Positions 44,775 to 58,561 of a stretch of DNA of 64,000 nucleotides are shown in pieces (the first letter of the stretch is position 1; every line of letters starts with the position of its first letter). Under the pieces are notes generated by a model. The model was not told where the DNA came from, did no database searches, and saw only the letters and a list, made by a program, of their open reading frames with translations. The position numbers were made by a program, and so were the translations under genes. The stretch is from Prillingera fragicola (taxonomy: Eukaryota > Basidiomycota > Tremellomycetes > Trichosporonales > Trichosporonaceae): positions 1,674,001 through 1,738,000 of the forward strand of contig BEDY01000001.1 of the NCBI GenBank assembly GCA_002335605.1. Direction: 5' to 3'.

Positions 44775-45922
44775 ATGATTCTGACGATCGCCAGGCCAAA
44801 GCAAGCTTTCTACGCCGTCAGTGCCGGGCGAGCACCTGGGATCTACAAGACCTGGGGAGAGGCAGAAGCCCAAGTAAAGGGCTTCAAGGGGTGAGCTGTC
44901 GCTTGGAGATGCAGCTAATGGCCGCAGCGCGCGATACAAGAAGTTCGACTCGGAGGCAGGAGCCAAGAACTTTATCACTCCTGGATCAGGTGGAGCATCA
45001 ACTAGCACACCGTATGCGAGGCCGACAGCTGGTTCGTCCTCCAGATTGAGCCGCACAGCAAAAACGGGCTCGTTGGGTAAGAACCGCACGTCAAATCCCA
45101 CGCGCGCCGATTCGCCACCGTCCTCTGCCCGCGTCGGCGTCGAGGACCTTTCCCCGCGTCTGGTAGAGCTTGCGGCCAAGGGTTACACTTTTGGGCGCTC
45201 TCCACCTCACCGCTTGGTGGTGTACACCGATGGTAGTAGCTTGGGGAACGGACAACGCGGCGCAGCGGCTGGAGCGGGTGTGTTCTGGGGCGGCACGGGG
45301 GAGGCTTACAAGAACAATCTCGGCGAGCGTGTTCCCGGTGACCCGCAGACCAACAACCGCGGAGAGCTCTACGTGAGTGTACAGTTTCTTCATTGCTGAT
45401 CTGCGTAGTCGATTGTCAGGGCTCTGGAGAAGTGCCCATATCCCGACCTCCCTCTCGAGATCCGCACCGACTCGCAATACTCTATCAGCTGTTCGTTGCT
45501 TCAACCGCTGTAAGCGCTAACGTTTAGGCTTGACGGTTTACCTCCCGAAGTGGATCAAGAACGGCTGGCGAACTGCCGCTGGCGATGTGAAGAATGCCGA
45601 TATGATCCGCCACATTCTCGTGTTACTCCGCCGTCGTGACCCACGGGCGCCTGTGAAATTCAAGCACGTCAAGGGCCATGCCGGACACGAGGGAAACGAG
45701 GCCGCGGACGGGTTGGCACGTTTGGGCGCCATGGCTCCTGCCGAGGTTCAGCGTACTGATTGGTTTGATTTGGATGCAGTTGACACACCGCCGAAGCGCA
45801 CAGTCAACGTGGATGCTGAGGTAAGTGGCACCCACACGACACCTGCTGACACACAGATGGATCCGAGCTGGCTCATGAACGAGGACGAGATGGCCGAATT
45901 CGAGGAAGAGCTCGCAGCATAG
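44775..45922 (+). CDS. RNH1: Ribonuclease H1
   Basis: Cleaves RNA in RNA-DNA hybrids in nucleus and possibly mitochondria. Five exons: 44775-44890, 44928-45372, 45409-45490, 45528-45820, 45857-45922 (333 aa). An N-terminal hybrid-binding domain (FYAVSAGRAPGIYKTWGEAE, then KKFDSEAGAKNFI) is joined by a Ser/Thr-rich linker to the catalytic domain. The DEDD residues are Asp140 (YTDGSS), Glu185 (NNRGELY), Asp208 (RTDSQYS) and Asp275 (NEAADG). The basic protrusion is reduced to LPKWIKNGWRTAAG. The C-terminus ends with an acidic helix not found in bacterial enzymes. The intron 3 donor is GTTCGT, a weak match. No strong presequence is visible. Confidence 0.95.
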
Positions 45923-46028
45923 AACTACTAGATCACCGACTCGTCACACACGCTGGACGAGCAACACTGTAACCTGTAACAACATGCATCCACAACCACC
46001 TGTAACCCTAACCAAACTGAAAATGCTT

Positions 46029-47984
46029 CTAAACACCGTGCGTCGAAGACTGCACAGGGTAGTCGTTCTTCTCCTTGACGTCCTCGATTGGGCTGGACCG
46101 GTATTCTGGGTTCGAGTCGTAGCCCGAGCCGACCTGCATAAATCCCGGCGCAAAGACCTCGACCTCGTCCTGCGTCCACTCCTTGAACCTCGTGCCCTTG
46201 TTCTCAATGTACGTAGGCTGAGGGAAGAAGCGAGCGAGGAGGTAGTAGGTGAGGCCTGCACCGACACCCGAGGTGATGAAGGCAAAGTAGAACGAGCGCT
46301 GGACGCCGATGCTGACTTCGAGAACACCCATGTTGTTGAGGACTGGTCGTCAGCTCGGGCTATTCACGGAGACTCACATCCAGCAAAGTTGATGCCGACG
46401 CCGACGAGGTAGCCGGCGAATGCGCGCCAGTTGCACCCCAGAGTGAACCAATATTTACCCTGCTTGTCGGCAGAGTACAGCCAGGCGAGGTCCAGGCGGC
46501 CACGGCTGACAATAAAGTAGTCGGTGAGGAGGATGCCAGTGATGGAGAAGAGGAAGATTTGCTGACTGTTAGCCGCTTGCAAACGCTGTTCAACTCACGT
46601 AGCTGGCAAGGAACGAAATGAAGATGGAAGCACTGCCAAGGAGATACCAGGGCCAGATGGCGACGGTGAGAAGCTGACAAACGGCAAACGCCCGGGGAAT
46701 GCTAATGTACTTGGGCATCAGGGAGGCGATATCGTTTCCAGCTGGCAGCACGTTTTCGAACGCGCACGAGAAGATTGACGAGTATGTGAAGCCAAGAGCG
46801 ATAAAGAAGGCACCGGCGCGGTACTTGGGAGTGTACTGATCGGACAACATGCGGTCGAGATAAGTGAGAGGGTTCCAGATCAGCTCGCCAAACGACTCGA
46901 TCGACGTGGCTGCCACAATGTTGCCGAAGAGGGACACGATAAACTACTGTCAGTTACTTTCATGGTAGGAGCACTTACGTTGGACAAGGGGAAACCAAAG
47001 ATCTGACCGAAAATGGGGTCCCTGGGCTTGGCAGCATTGCGCTGCCAGTCACTGGCGTTGGAGGCAAAGGTCGAGCAGCCAGCGGCGGACAGCAGTGTGA
47101 AACGGACAATGAGCCAAACGCGCTCTGTGCCATGCACTGTTGGCTTGGCGGTGAGAATGTTGCCCACACCGCCGGCATGAACAATAGACATGGCGAGCAT
47201 TGCACACGACGAGATGATGTAGGCGATAAGCTTGATGTAAATCAGGAAACGCCACTTTGGCACCGCGAGGAAGAGAATGGACGACAAGAGGAGCCAGAAG
47301 AGGAAGAATCCAATCATGTTGGCCGAGTCCATGGCGCTGCTGGCCGACATGTGGTTTGGCAGACGCGCAATCGAGGGAAAGATGGCGTGCAGCATAATGT
47401 ACACGCCTTGGCCGCCCATGACACAGTTTACTCCGTTCCAGACAACGGCCGACATGGCGCGGTTGAACGTCGGCCACATGGAGCCAAACACACCGAAACT
47501 GGCGCGGCAGTAAACGGGAAATCCAATGTGGTAGACAGCGCCGGGGCGACCATTGAGCACCATGAAGAACGAGATGAGAAGGAAGCCGAAAAAGTTGACC
47601 AGGAGGCCATCCCAGACTGTCAAGCCATACTACGAGTCAGTATGTCACTTGCGGTTGTCACCCAGGGTTGACTTACGCCCAGGTATGTGGCGCCACTACT
47701 CCAGTTGGCAACGGTGCTGTACAGTCAGTCTCCTATCCAATCCAAGCATGCCCGAGCACACCCAACTCACCCTACTGCCGAGAACCAGAAGACTGTAAAC
47801 GTCCAAAAGTCCCATGTCCTGGGCTGCGTCAGCGCTGTTGGGCACCAAATTTTAGATTTTAGCGCGCTTCGAGCTCCCACCTTTTGCTAGCTGGGATTGG
47901 CAGCAAGTCGTCGTTTTCGAGAGCCTTTTGACGACTCGGCGCGCCTTCTACCTCGAGCGTAGGCATTCGCATTCGGAGACCCAT
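46029..47984 (-). CDS. NCS1-family nucleobase/allantoin-type permease (Fur-like)
   Basis: Proton symporter for uracil, uridine, allantoin or related compounds. Seven exons: 47984-47881, 47818-47771, 47716-47677, 47629-46979, 46943-46599, 46561-46378, 46342-46029 (561 aa). About 12 membrane segments are seen. Fur-type signatures include TVANWSSGATYLG (TM1), YGLTVWDGLLVNFFG, HIGFPVYCRASFGVFGS and WNGVNCVMGGQG. Exons 2 and 3 are only 48 and 40 nt, and each is needed to complete TM1. Intron 1 uses the downstream CAG (47819-47821) rather than the one four bases earlier, to keep RTWDFWTFTVFW. Substrate cannot be fixed from sequence. It is divergent from the oxygenase-like gene at 48508. Confidence 0.9.
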
Positions 47985-48507
47985 AGTGGATAGCAGAGGT
48001 TTGTGGGAGGGGGGTCGATGATCTGCATCAAGAGACTTGCGACAGGCTATTTAGGAGAGCCCCTGTTGGCTGCAACCGACAGCAGCGGTATGACGAGAGC
48101 CGAGCGATCCGTCCTGTCCGCGACAAGGCGCCGCAAGCACATGCTGCGTGTTGTGCCTGCCTTATCACGATTGCTAGAGGCAGACGCAGCTGCTTGGCAG
48201 GTCGGCAGACCAGGCTGGAGCCGCATACGGCCGCCCATCAGCTGTGACCCATGTGCTACCACGGGCCAGGGCAGCTGCTCGATTAACCAACAAGGCATTC
48301 GACCACAGGGAAGTGGTTGATAGGCACGACTTCTGGGCCAGAGACCGCCAGTGGCACCTCGGCGTTTGCCCGACTTTGGAGATTGTCAAGATAGCATCGT
48401 TCCTTGCTGCCGGTCGTGTGCAGCCTCTTTCAAAGGGGGTGGGCATATCTACAAGAGAAACAATGTTGCGAGTCTCACATCCACAACAACAACTCTGACC
48501 AGCAGCA
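47985..48507. promoter_or_regulatory. Divergent promoter of NCS1 permease and AsaB-like gene
   Basis: 523 bp between the two start codons. No TATA box or recognised pathway-specific motif was found; open frames within it have no family match. A shared promoter would allow co-expression of the permease and the oxygenase-like enzyme. Confidence 0.4.
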
Positions 48508-49567
48508 ATGCCTTCCGCTGATGGCCTGTCGGCCGTGATCCGCTTCACCCTCCCCGCCGAGCGCCTCGACCACGACCCAGCAGTTTACCTAACCTTCGAG
48601 CCTGATCGCGAGCGGCCTTGCGAGGCACTTCGCGTGCCCATGACCGACCTAAAGTCAGAGCTCGACTCTCAGTCTATCGACACTGTCGACACCCAGCTCG
48701 CCCAGGGCGGTTTTGCAATCGCGCGCCACAAAAGTGCGCACCTCGATGGCCTCCCCGAAGTCGAGGGCACACAGCACTATCTCGACGAGTCTGCCGAGTG
48801 AGTAGACAACCAGCCGATCAGGCCGGAGACGCCACGGTCTATGGGCGATATCGTTTCTTATCTTGTATCAATCCTCCTTACACCTCAGGCTCCTACGTAA
48901 CGCTATCGGCTGCACCCGCGTGATCGCCTGGAACTCGGTGTGCCGCAAAAACGACGCAGCCGTCAAGGTCAAGGATGTGCCAAAGCAAAAGGGTCCCGAG
49001 GTGGGCTACGTCCCCACGGAGAGGAAACAGCCAGTGGCGAGCGTCGCACACGTTGACCAGGATGAGGTGAGCAAGGCCGGCTCGCGATACACCAACCCGG
49101 TATACCGGGCCGCGTTTGCGATAACACACAGCGTGGCAGTTCTAACCTGAGCGCAGGTCTGGGGACGTGAGCTCGTCGGCAAAGCCGCCGGAGTCGATGC
49201 GGGCACCTTCAAGCGCGCGCAGATTATCAATCTCTGGCGCCCCCTCTCTGGGCCAGTCACGAATGCCCCCCTCGCCATGCTCGACTATCGGCATATCGCT
49301 GCCGGGGATCTGTCGAAGCATGCCAGCCAGTTTGGCATCGGCATGGACCTGCACCATTCGACGGGGCAGCGGTGGGCGTATATTCGCCATCAGATGCCTG
49401 ATGAGGTCATCTTCCTCAAGTGCTACGACACGCTGCAGGGCGAGGGGGGTTGTGCCAAGTACTGTGGGCATGTGGCTGTGGAGGTCGACGATGCGGTGGG
49501 CGTGGCGCCAGAATTGGTTGTTCCCAGGGAGAGTGTAGAGGTGAGGCTCGTAGCCTTGTGGGAGTAG
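48508..49567 (+). CDS. AsaB/CmcJ/GA4-desaturase-like family protein
   Basis: Member of a family annotated as hydroxylase/desaturase (AsaB, CmcJ); members often sit in fungal secondary-metabolite loci, but reactions are mostly unproven. Three exons: 48508-48797, 48889-49066, 49157-49567 (292 aa, usual length). Conserved blocks are RVIAWNSVCRK, then INLWRPLSGPVTNAPLAMLD and the terminal HHSTGQRWAYIRHQMPDEVIFLKCYDT. His and Asp residues in these blocks could bind iron, which is inference. Its neighbours are a divergent nucleobase-type permease and MCM3, so there is no metabolite cluster around it. Confidence 0.8.
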
Positions 49568-49651
49568 GGAGAGCTAGTTGTGAGGGTGAATGCCATCCTG
49601 TCCAAGTCGCAGGGCGTGAAAAATACAATACATTAAATCTACTATGGGTCG

Positions 49652-52309
<2,658 letters not shown>

Positions 52310-52635
52310 GGTGGATGGGAGTGAATGTTGTTGAAGGAGAGATGGAGAAGAGCAAGATGAGACGCGTCAAAGTGCATACTCAGGGTCAGGGGCAGAGGAC
52401 GCGTCAGGGGTACGGCGGTGAGAACAATGAATGACGTGTAACGTGGCTCTTGGTGAACGCGTGGTCGCCACTGATAAAAATACTCCCGTGTGGACATGGG
52501 CCCCAGAGTCATGACGGATCTTCTGGAGCCTTCCTCTGCACAACCTCTTGAACTTCATAAACCCTTTGTCCTCATCGACTGCTTGCTCCTGCTCCCTCTT
52601 CCCCAAAACCTAGACTATCACCTAGCACTTGCACA
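52310..52635. promoter_or_regulatory. Divergent MCM3/STI1 promoter: three ACGCGT boxes and a heat-shock-like element
   Basis: ACGCGT, the MBF (MluI cell-cycle box) site, occurs at 52362-52367, 52399-52404 and 52457-52462, all within 155 bp of the MCM3 start. On the STI1 side, TTCTGGAGCCTTC at 52521-52533 fits a heat-shock element (TTCnnGAAnnTTC) with one mismatch, about 100 bp before the STI1 start. This fits G1/S expression of MCM3 and Hsf1 control of STI1, known in other fungi. Confidence 0.65.
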
Positions 52636-54423
52636 ATGTCGGCAGACGAGCTCAAGGCACAGGCTAACAAGGCCTTTGCCGCTAAAAACTACCCCGAGGC
52701 TACCCAGCTGTACTCGGACGCAATCGCAGTCGACGGATCAAACCACGTCCTCTTCTCAAACCGTTCCGCTTCCAAGGCAGGAGCCAAGGACTACAAGGGA
52801 GCTCTTGAGGATGCCGAGAAGGTGAGCAGGCTGTTATTGGCGCGTAGACCGTGGCTGACAACGTAGTGCATTGAGCTCTCGCCCGAGTTTGCCAAGGGTT
52901 ACGCTCGCAAGGGCGCTGCTCTGCATGGTCTCCGTGACTACCCCGACGCCGTCATGGCGTACCAGGCCGGTCTCGAGGTTGACCCCGAGAACGCTGTTTT
53001 GAAGAAGGGTCTTGACGAGGTTAAGCGCGCCATGGACGCAGAGCTTGGCCCCGGTATGCCCGGTGCCGACATGGGTCTCGGCCAGATGTTCAACGACCCC
53101 AACCTCGTTTCCAAGCTCGAGTCGCACCCCAAGACCGCTCCCTTGATGAAGGACCCTTCGTTTGCTGCCAAGATTCAGCAGATTCAGGCTTCGGGTGGCA
53201 AGGCCGACATGCAGAGCCTGTTTGGCGACCCCCGCATGCTCTCGGTTCTTGGTGTTCTCATGGGTGTCGACATTGACGCCATGGAGCGTCCCGAAGGCTC
53301 CAACGAAATGCCCCCTGGTGTCATGTCCGACTCGACTCCCGCTGCCGCTCCCCGTGCTACCTCGCCCCCCAAGGCTGCCAAGAAGGAGGAGCCCAAGGAG
53401 GAGAAGATGGACGTTGACGAGGCACCGGATGCCGCCGAGAAGAAGGCTGCCGACGAGCTCAAGCAGCAGGGTAACGCTGCGTACAAGGCGCGCAAGTTTG
53501 AGGAGGCTATCGAGTTCTACACCAAGGCTTGGGACACCTACCCCAAGGACATTACCTACCTCACCAACTTGAGTGCCGTGTTCTTTGAGCAGGGCAACTA
53601 CGAGAAGTGCATTGAGACCGCAACCAAGGCCACCGAGGAGGCTCTCGAGCTGCGTGCCGACTACAAGACTGTCGCCAAGGCTTACGGTCGCATTGGAAAC
53701 GCCTACTCGAAGCAGAACGACCTGGACAACGCTATCAAGTTCTACTCCAAGTCTCTCACCGAGCACCGCACCCCCGACATTCTCACCAAGCTCCGCGAGG
53801 CTGAGAAGACCAAGGCCGACAAGGCTCGCGAGGACTACATTGACCCCGCAAAGGCCGAGGCCGCCCGTGAGGAGGGCAACGCGTCGTTCAAGGCCGGCGA
53901 CTTTGCCACTGCTGTCAAGCACTACACTGAGGCTATCAAGCGCCTTCCCACCGACCCCCGCGGCTACACTAACCGCTCGGCCGCTTACACCAAGCTTCTT
54001 GCGCTCCCTGAGGCTCTCAAGGATGCCAACGAGGCGATCAAGCACGACCCCACTTTCATCAAGGCTTACATCCGCAAGTCGCTCGTCCAGCAGGGCATGA
54101 AGGACCACACTGCCGCTCTCGAGACTCTGCAGAAGGCGACCGAGGCCGACGTGGACAAGAAGCACACTCGCGAGCTGGAGACCAACATGACCAAGATCAT
54201 GAACGAGCTGCAGGCTCAGCGCAGCACCGAGACGGACGAGCAGACATACGAGCGCGCCATGCGCGACCCCGAGGTGCAGGAGATTATGGGCGACCCCATC
54301 ATGCGCCAGATTCTGTCCGACGCCCAGCAGAACCCCAAGGCGCTCATGGACCACATGAAGAACCCCATGGTCAGCGCAAAGATCCAGAAGCTAATCAACG
54401 CTGGTATTATCCGCACGCGCTAG
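52636..54423 (+). CDS. STI1: Hsp70/Hsp90 co-chaperone Sti1 (Hop)
   Basis: Scaffolds client transfer from Hsp70 to Hsp90. Two exons, 52636-52821 and 52867-54423 (580 aa, normal length). TPR1 is at about 1-105 (LKAQANKAFAAKNYPEATQL). DP1 lies at about 115-190. A charged linker (KKEEPKEEKMDVDEAP) leads to TPR2A and TPR2B (about 235-490). The C-terminal DP2 ends NPMVSAKIQKLINAGIIR. Carboxylate-clamp Lys, Asn and Arg positions appear kept (KQQGNAAYKARKFEEA, NLSAVFFEQ, KAYGRIGNAY). Strong C-ending codon bias fits high expression. Confidence 0.97.
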
Positions 54424-54530
54424 GGCGTGTTTTAATCAAGGCCGCTGGCTCCGTATAGGCGCGGAGACTGGCGGGGAAGAAGTGCATGAGGGTAGTATCA
54501 CATATGTATTGCATTTAGTCTACCGGTTAC

Positions 54531-56114
54531 CTACATGTCCTGCAGAGCAAGCCCAATAGCCTGGTCTAGAATCCGCATTGCCTCGCGAATCTCGTCGACA
54601 CTGACAGTGATGGGTGGGCAAATACGGAACGTGCCCCCCATGCCGGGGAGCTGGACGACGTTGCAGCTGAGACCCAACCGCATGGCGTGGGCGGCGACGC
54701 GCTGGCCGAGGGCGTCGGCTGGGGTCTTGGCGGCGCGGTCGAGCACGAGTTCAAGGCCCTGCATGAGGCCGCGGCCGCGAATGTCGCCGACGACAGGGTA
54801 CTTGTCCTGTAGCTGGGATGTCAGTCACCTCTACCGAGTGGACGACTTACAGCAAGAAGACCCTCGCGCAGCACGGCACCCTTCTCCCTGGCCTGTCGAC
54901 ACATGTCGTCGCGGACGACAATCTCGCAGACCTTTGCTCCGACCGCGCACACGAGTGGGTCATTCAGGTGGGTCGTGTAGTAGAAGAAGCCACGTTCGTT
55001 GCACACCCGCTCAATCTCCTCGGAAACGATTGTCGCGCCGAGGGGCAAGCCGGCGCCAATGGTCTTGGAAAGAGTGAGAATGTCCGGGATGACGCCTTCG
55101 TGTTCAAACGCAAACATGTCTGTCCCGTCAGCTTGTGGCGACAAGTGGACCCACCTCCAGTACGCCCCATGCCGGTCTGAGCCTCGTCGACAATAAGAAG
55201 CATGCCGCGCTTGGTGCACTCCTCCTTGACCTGCTTGAGATATCCCTCTGGAAGCTCGATTATCCCGCCAGTGCTGACGATGGGCTCGATAATAACAGCG
55301 GCAAGAGCACCGCAGCTCTGGCGATCAATCAAGTCCCACCCATACGCCAGCTCGGCGCGCCAGTCGTACCCTCCATCGGCTGTGCGGAAGGGCGAGCGAT
55401 AGGCGTAGGGGACGGGGAGGATAAAGTTGCCCGGAAGCTGGGGACCGTAGCCCTTCCTGCCGACTGAAAAGGTCGCTGCGCCTGCGCCGTGGGTCATGCC
55501 GTCTTTCGTCAGTGTTGTCATTTCGGGTACGTACGGTATGATGCACTGAGGGACACGACCTCGTGGCCGCCAGTATACATCTTGGCCATCTTGAGGGCAC
55601 ACTCGTTCGTCTCGGACCCTGTGGAGAGGAAAATGCACCTGTCGAGACCCGGGGGTGTGAGCTTTGTGAGCGCCGCGGCGAGGTCGACGACGGGATCGGT
55701 GATCATGGCGCTAAAGGTGTGGTCGAGGGTGCGCATCGATGTGTCGACGACTTGGCAGATTTCGGGGTGGGAGCTGCAGAGTTAGACAAACCGGTACGGT
55801 GGGCGTTGCACTCACTGCCCAAGGAGAGAAGACATCTGGCCCGACGTAAAGTCGAGGATACGCTTGCCATTCTGATCCTGCCACTGTCAACACCACCAGC
55901 CTGGAATCCACAATCTACTCACCCACATCTCCGTCCCCTTGGCCTTGACTATACGGACATCGCTCCAGCTTCCGCCGTACCGGATGAGCTTGCTCTTGGC
56001 AACGTCCCAGAACTCCGCATCCGAGAGAGTCTTCACACCGGACGCAGTGGCGGGAGCCGGCTTGACGGGGGCGTGGACCTCGTTCGGAGCATCAGTAGGC
56101 ACAGCGATGACCAT
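54531..56114 (-). CDS. 2,2-dialkylglycine decarboxylase-like class III aminotransferase
   Basis: PLP enzyme that decarboxylates dialkylglycines such as aminoisobutyrate and transaminates pyruvate. Six exons: 56114-55923, 55883-55816, 55773-55535, 55502-55155, 55119-54851, 54812-54531 (465 aa). Diagnostic blocks are ILDFTSGQMSSLLGHSHPEI, LSTGSETNECALKMAK, SYHGMTHGAGAATFSVGRKG, LIVDEAQTGMGRTG and TLSKTIGAG (PLP-binding Lys301), ending with VVQLPGMGGTFRICPP. DFTSGQMSS and QLPGMGG favour dialkylglycine decarboxylase over GABA transaminase. An N-terminal extension of about 30 residues is not clearly a presequence. Intron 3 ends in AAAG. Similarity to bacterial enzymes is strong, yet five introns show long residence in this genome. 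Confidence 0.87.
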
Positions 56115-57316
56115 TGTGGGCGGTACAGGGGTTGGGTTGAGAGAGTAGGATATGTAGAATAGAAAGCGGCTGGGCGATCAGCCCACTTTTATACCCACCC
56201 AACACAGGTATGCGAGGTGTCGTCGACAATGCGCTGATATGCCTAGAATCCAGGCTTCAAGCCCAAAGATGGACATGAATTGCCCGCTTGCCCGCTATTT
56301 GCCCGAGGGTTGCCCGACGCGAGATTGATGAGCCAGATGGCGTAGATTGGCTCATTCATGCGGCCAAGGACGTTCCTGCGGCCGAACATTGTTGGGTGTT
56401 TGAAGGGGGTGCGCGCAACGCCATGAGGCTCCAACCGAATTCCGGTGGTACAGTCGTGCCCAAAGCGAGCTCAACATGGCCAACGAGACTGGTGTGGATG
56501 GCCACGCCTTTCCCAGCCGGGTGACCGTTGCCAAGTGCACGGCGAAGCTGAAGCTGGTCAATGCTGTGGGCGAAGTGCAAGTGCAACGCCGTCTGTAGCG
56601 GGCAGTGTATGACTCTGAAGGCTGGGGAAACTCGGAGATACAGTACCGCGGCCAATTGCGGGCAGGAGAAGGAAGCGCCAGTGCTGCCAAAGTGTAGACT
56701 GCGCGGGCCCGATGTAAAGTATGAAGTGTGTTCAGGCAAGTTCATGAAACAAGAGGGTGTCCCCCACATTGAGACACCGTGCAGGCCGGCAGCAAGGTCG
56801 AATGGCCCAAGATGAGATTGGTGGCAGTGCCAGAGATGTCAGCCTGGCAGGGCGGTTGAAACCCGTTCCATATCGTGATTCTTGCACCCCTCGCATTGCT
56901 CGGTTTTAAAGACCAGGGCTTTTGCTGCACTCGCCTCAGACCTCGACTGGGGAGAATGCAATGATCAAAGACTGGGGCAACGAAGCAAGTGATTGGTTGG
57001 GACATGGCGATGCCGATCAAGTTGCCGACATTCTCCCAACGGTTTAGTAAGCCACCCACCATTACGCAGCTTTCTCCCCCCAAGTCCACCCCAAGGACCA
57101 TGCTATCCTCCTGTCCCCTCCTGCCGCTCCACGACATCTACACAACCACCGACTCGGATCCGACCAGATGCATTGTCAAACATCCGAGCCCAACCCTCCA
57201 ACGCTCCATGCCTCCACCGCCGAGAATGATCCGAAGATCAAGGTTCCCGGCATTTAAAGCTCATCGTCTCTTGCATCATCGCCCCCAGCACTTCTTCACG
57301 CTCCACTTCACTCACC
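56115..57316. promoter_or_regulatory. 1.2-kb divergent region between decarboxylase and alcohol dehydrogenase
   Basis: No gene was found. It contains four copies of TTGCCCG in 37 bp (56280, 56288, 56299, 56110-relative copy at 56310), spaced 8, 11 and 11 bp, near the decarboxylase start. Such a regular array may be a transcription-factor platform; the factor is unknown. Confidence 0.5.
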
Positions 57317-58561
57317 ATGGCGACAGAAACCATGCGCGCAGCCCGCATCCTCAAGCAAGACGAGCAAGTCTCCTTCCGGCGTCACACACTGACAACAGGA
57401 AATACACCCTCGTAGACGTCCCGAAACCGACCCCCGGCCCAGGCCAGGTCGTGATAGCGATCAAAGCCGCAGGATTCTGCCACACCGTGCGTCGCCCACT
57501 TGCAAAGCTAATAGCCAGGATATCCTGACGTCGAAAAACTTTTTCGACACGGCCTTCCCCATAACTGGCTCACACGAGGCGGCTGGCGTCGTCTCCGCCG
57601 TCGGTCCGGGCGTCACCAACGTCGTCGCGGGGGACAGGGTGATTGCCCTCAACCAGGTCCACTACTGCGGGACGTGCTACGACTGCACCCACCTCGACGC
57701 GGCGTTTTGCCCCTTCTCCCAACTCGGGGGGTTGCACGTTGATGGCTGCTTTAGTGATTACTTCCTCGCGCTGGCGGTTAATACTGTTAGGATCCCCGAT
57801 GGGCTGGCTTGGGACCAGGCCGCGCCGCTTACGTGTGCTGGGGTCACGATTTACAATGCCATCGTCAAGGCGGGGTTGGAGGCGGGTGGGGTGCTGGGGA
57901 TCTCCGGGGTGGGGGCCCTGGGACATATTGGGGTGCAGATCGCCAAGGCCATGGTGGGTTTTGCTGGTGGGGGGAGCTGACAGTAGGGTCTGTTTGTTGT
58001 CGGCATTGACGCACGCGATGAGCCGCTTGAGCTGTGTCGAAGCTTTAAGCATGCGCCAGACGTGCTCATCAACGCGCGCGAGACGTCGGCCGAGGACGCC
58101 AAGGTCGTCGTCGCTGAGGCGCTGGTCAAGGCTGGGCACACGCAGGAGAGGCTGCTCGGCTTGGACGGTGAGTTGCTGTCCGAGTGTCCAGGGGCGCTGA
58201 TGACAGCGATTATTGTCACGGCCGAGTCTGATGCGGCGATTACTTATGCGCTGGATATGGTGCGGCGGCATGGGTTGGCGATTATGCTGTCCCAGCCGAA
58301 AGAGTTTAAGATTCCGTTCAAGACGCTCATCTTCAAGGTGCGTTGCGGCCGCCAAGACGCATGCTGACAGCCCAGGACGTTACTGTGAAGGGACACTTGC
58401 AAGGCGGCCCGGACACGCTCAAGGAGTGCGCCGACTTTGTGGCCAAGCACGGTATCGAGATCCGCACAACGAAGTGGAAGGGGCTTGAGAGCGTCAACGA
58501 CCTGTGGGAGCATCAGGAGAGCCCCGGGTTGGTGGGCAAGAATGTCGTCGTTCTCGAGTAG
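57317..58561 (+). CDS. Zinc-dependent alcohol dehydrogenase (MDR family)
   Basis: Medium-chain NAD(P)-dependent dehydrogenase. Five exons: 57317-57363, 57399-57486, 57519-57953, 57987-58337, 58376-58561 (368 aa). Catalytic-zinc ligands are Cys43 (GFCHT) and His64-Glu65 (GSHEAAG). The structural zinc has four Cys: 95, 98, 101 and 109. The Rossmann motif is GVGALG in ISGVGALGHIG. Intron 1 uses a GC donor (GCAAGT at 57364), the only junction that yields LKQDEKYTLVDVPKPTPGPGQ. Intron 3 may use TAG at 57984-57986. The stretch between 58163 and 58187 resembles a very short intron but was left coding. The closest class looks like Adh1-type enzymes; substrate unknown. Confidence 0.88.

Noticed and set aside
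52834..54354. Open frame of 506 codons on the minus strand opposite STI1.
   Set aside because: Same antisense effect from codon bias; the translated product is Leu/Val/Gly low complexity, while the sense strand is a full-length Sti1.
58163..58187. Possible GTGAGT...CAG intron inside the alcohol dehydrogenase gene.
   Set aside because: It would be only about 26 nt, shorter than any other intron here, and read-through gives a continuous plausible sequence.
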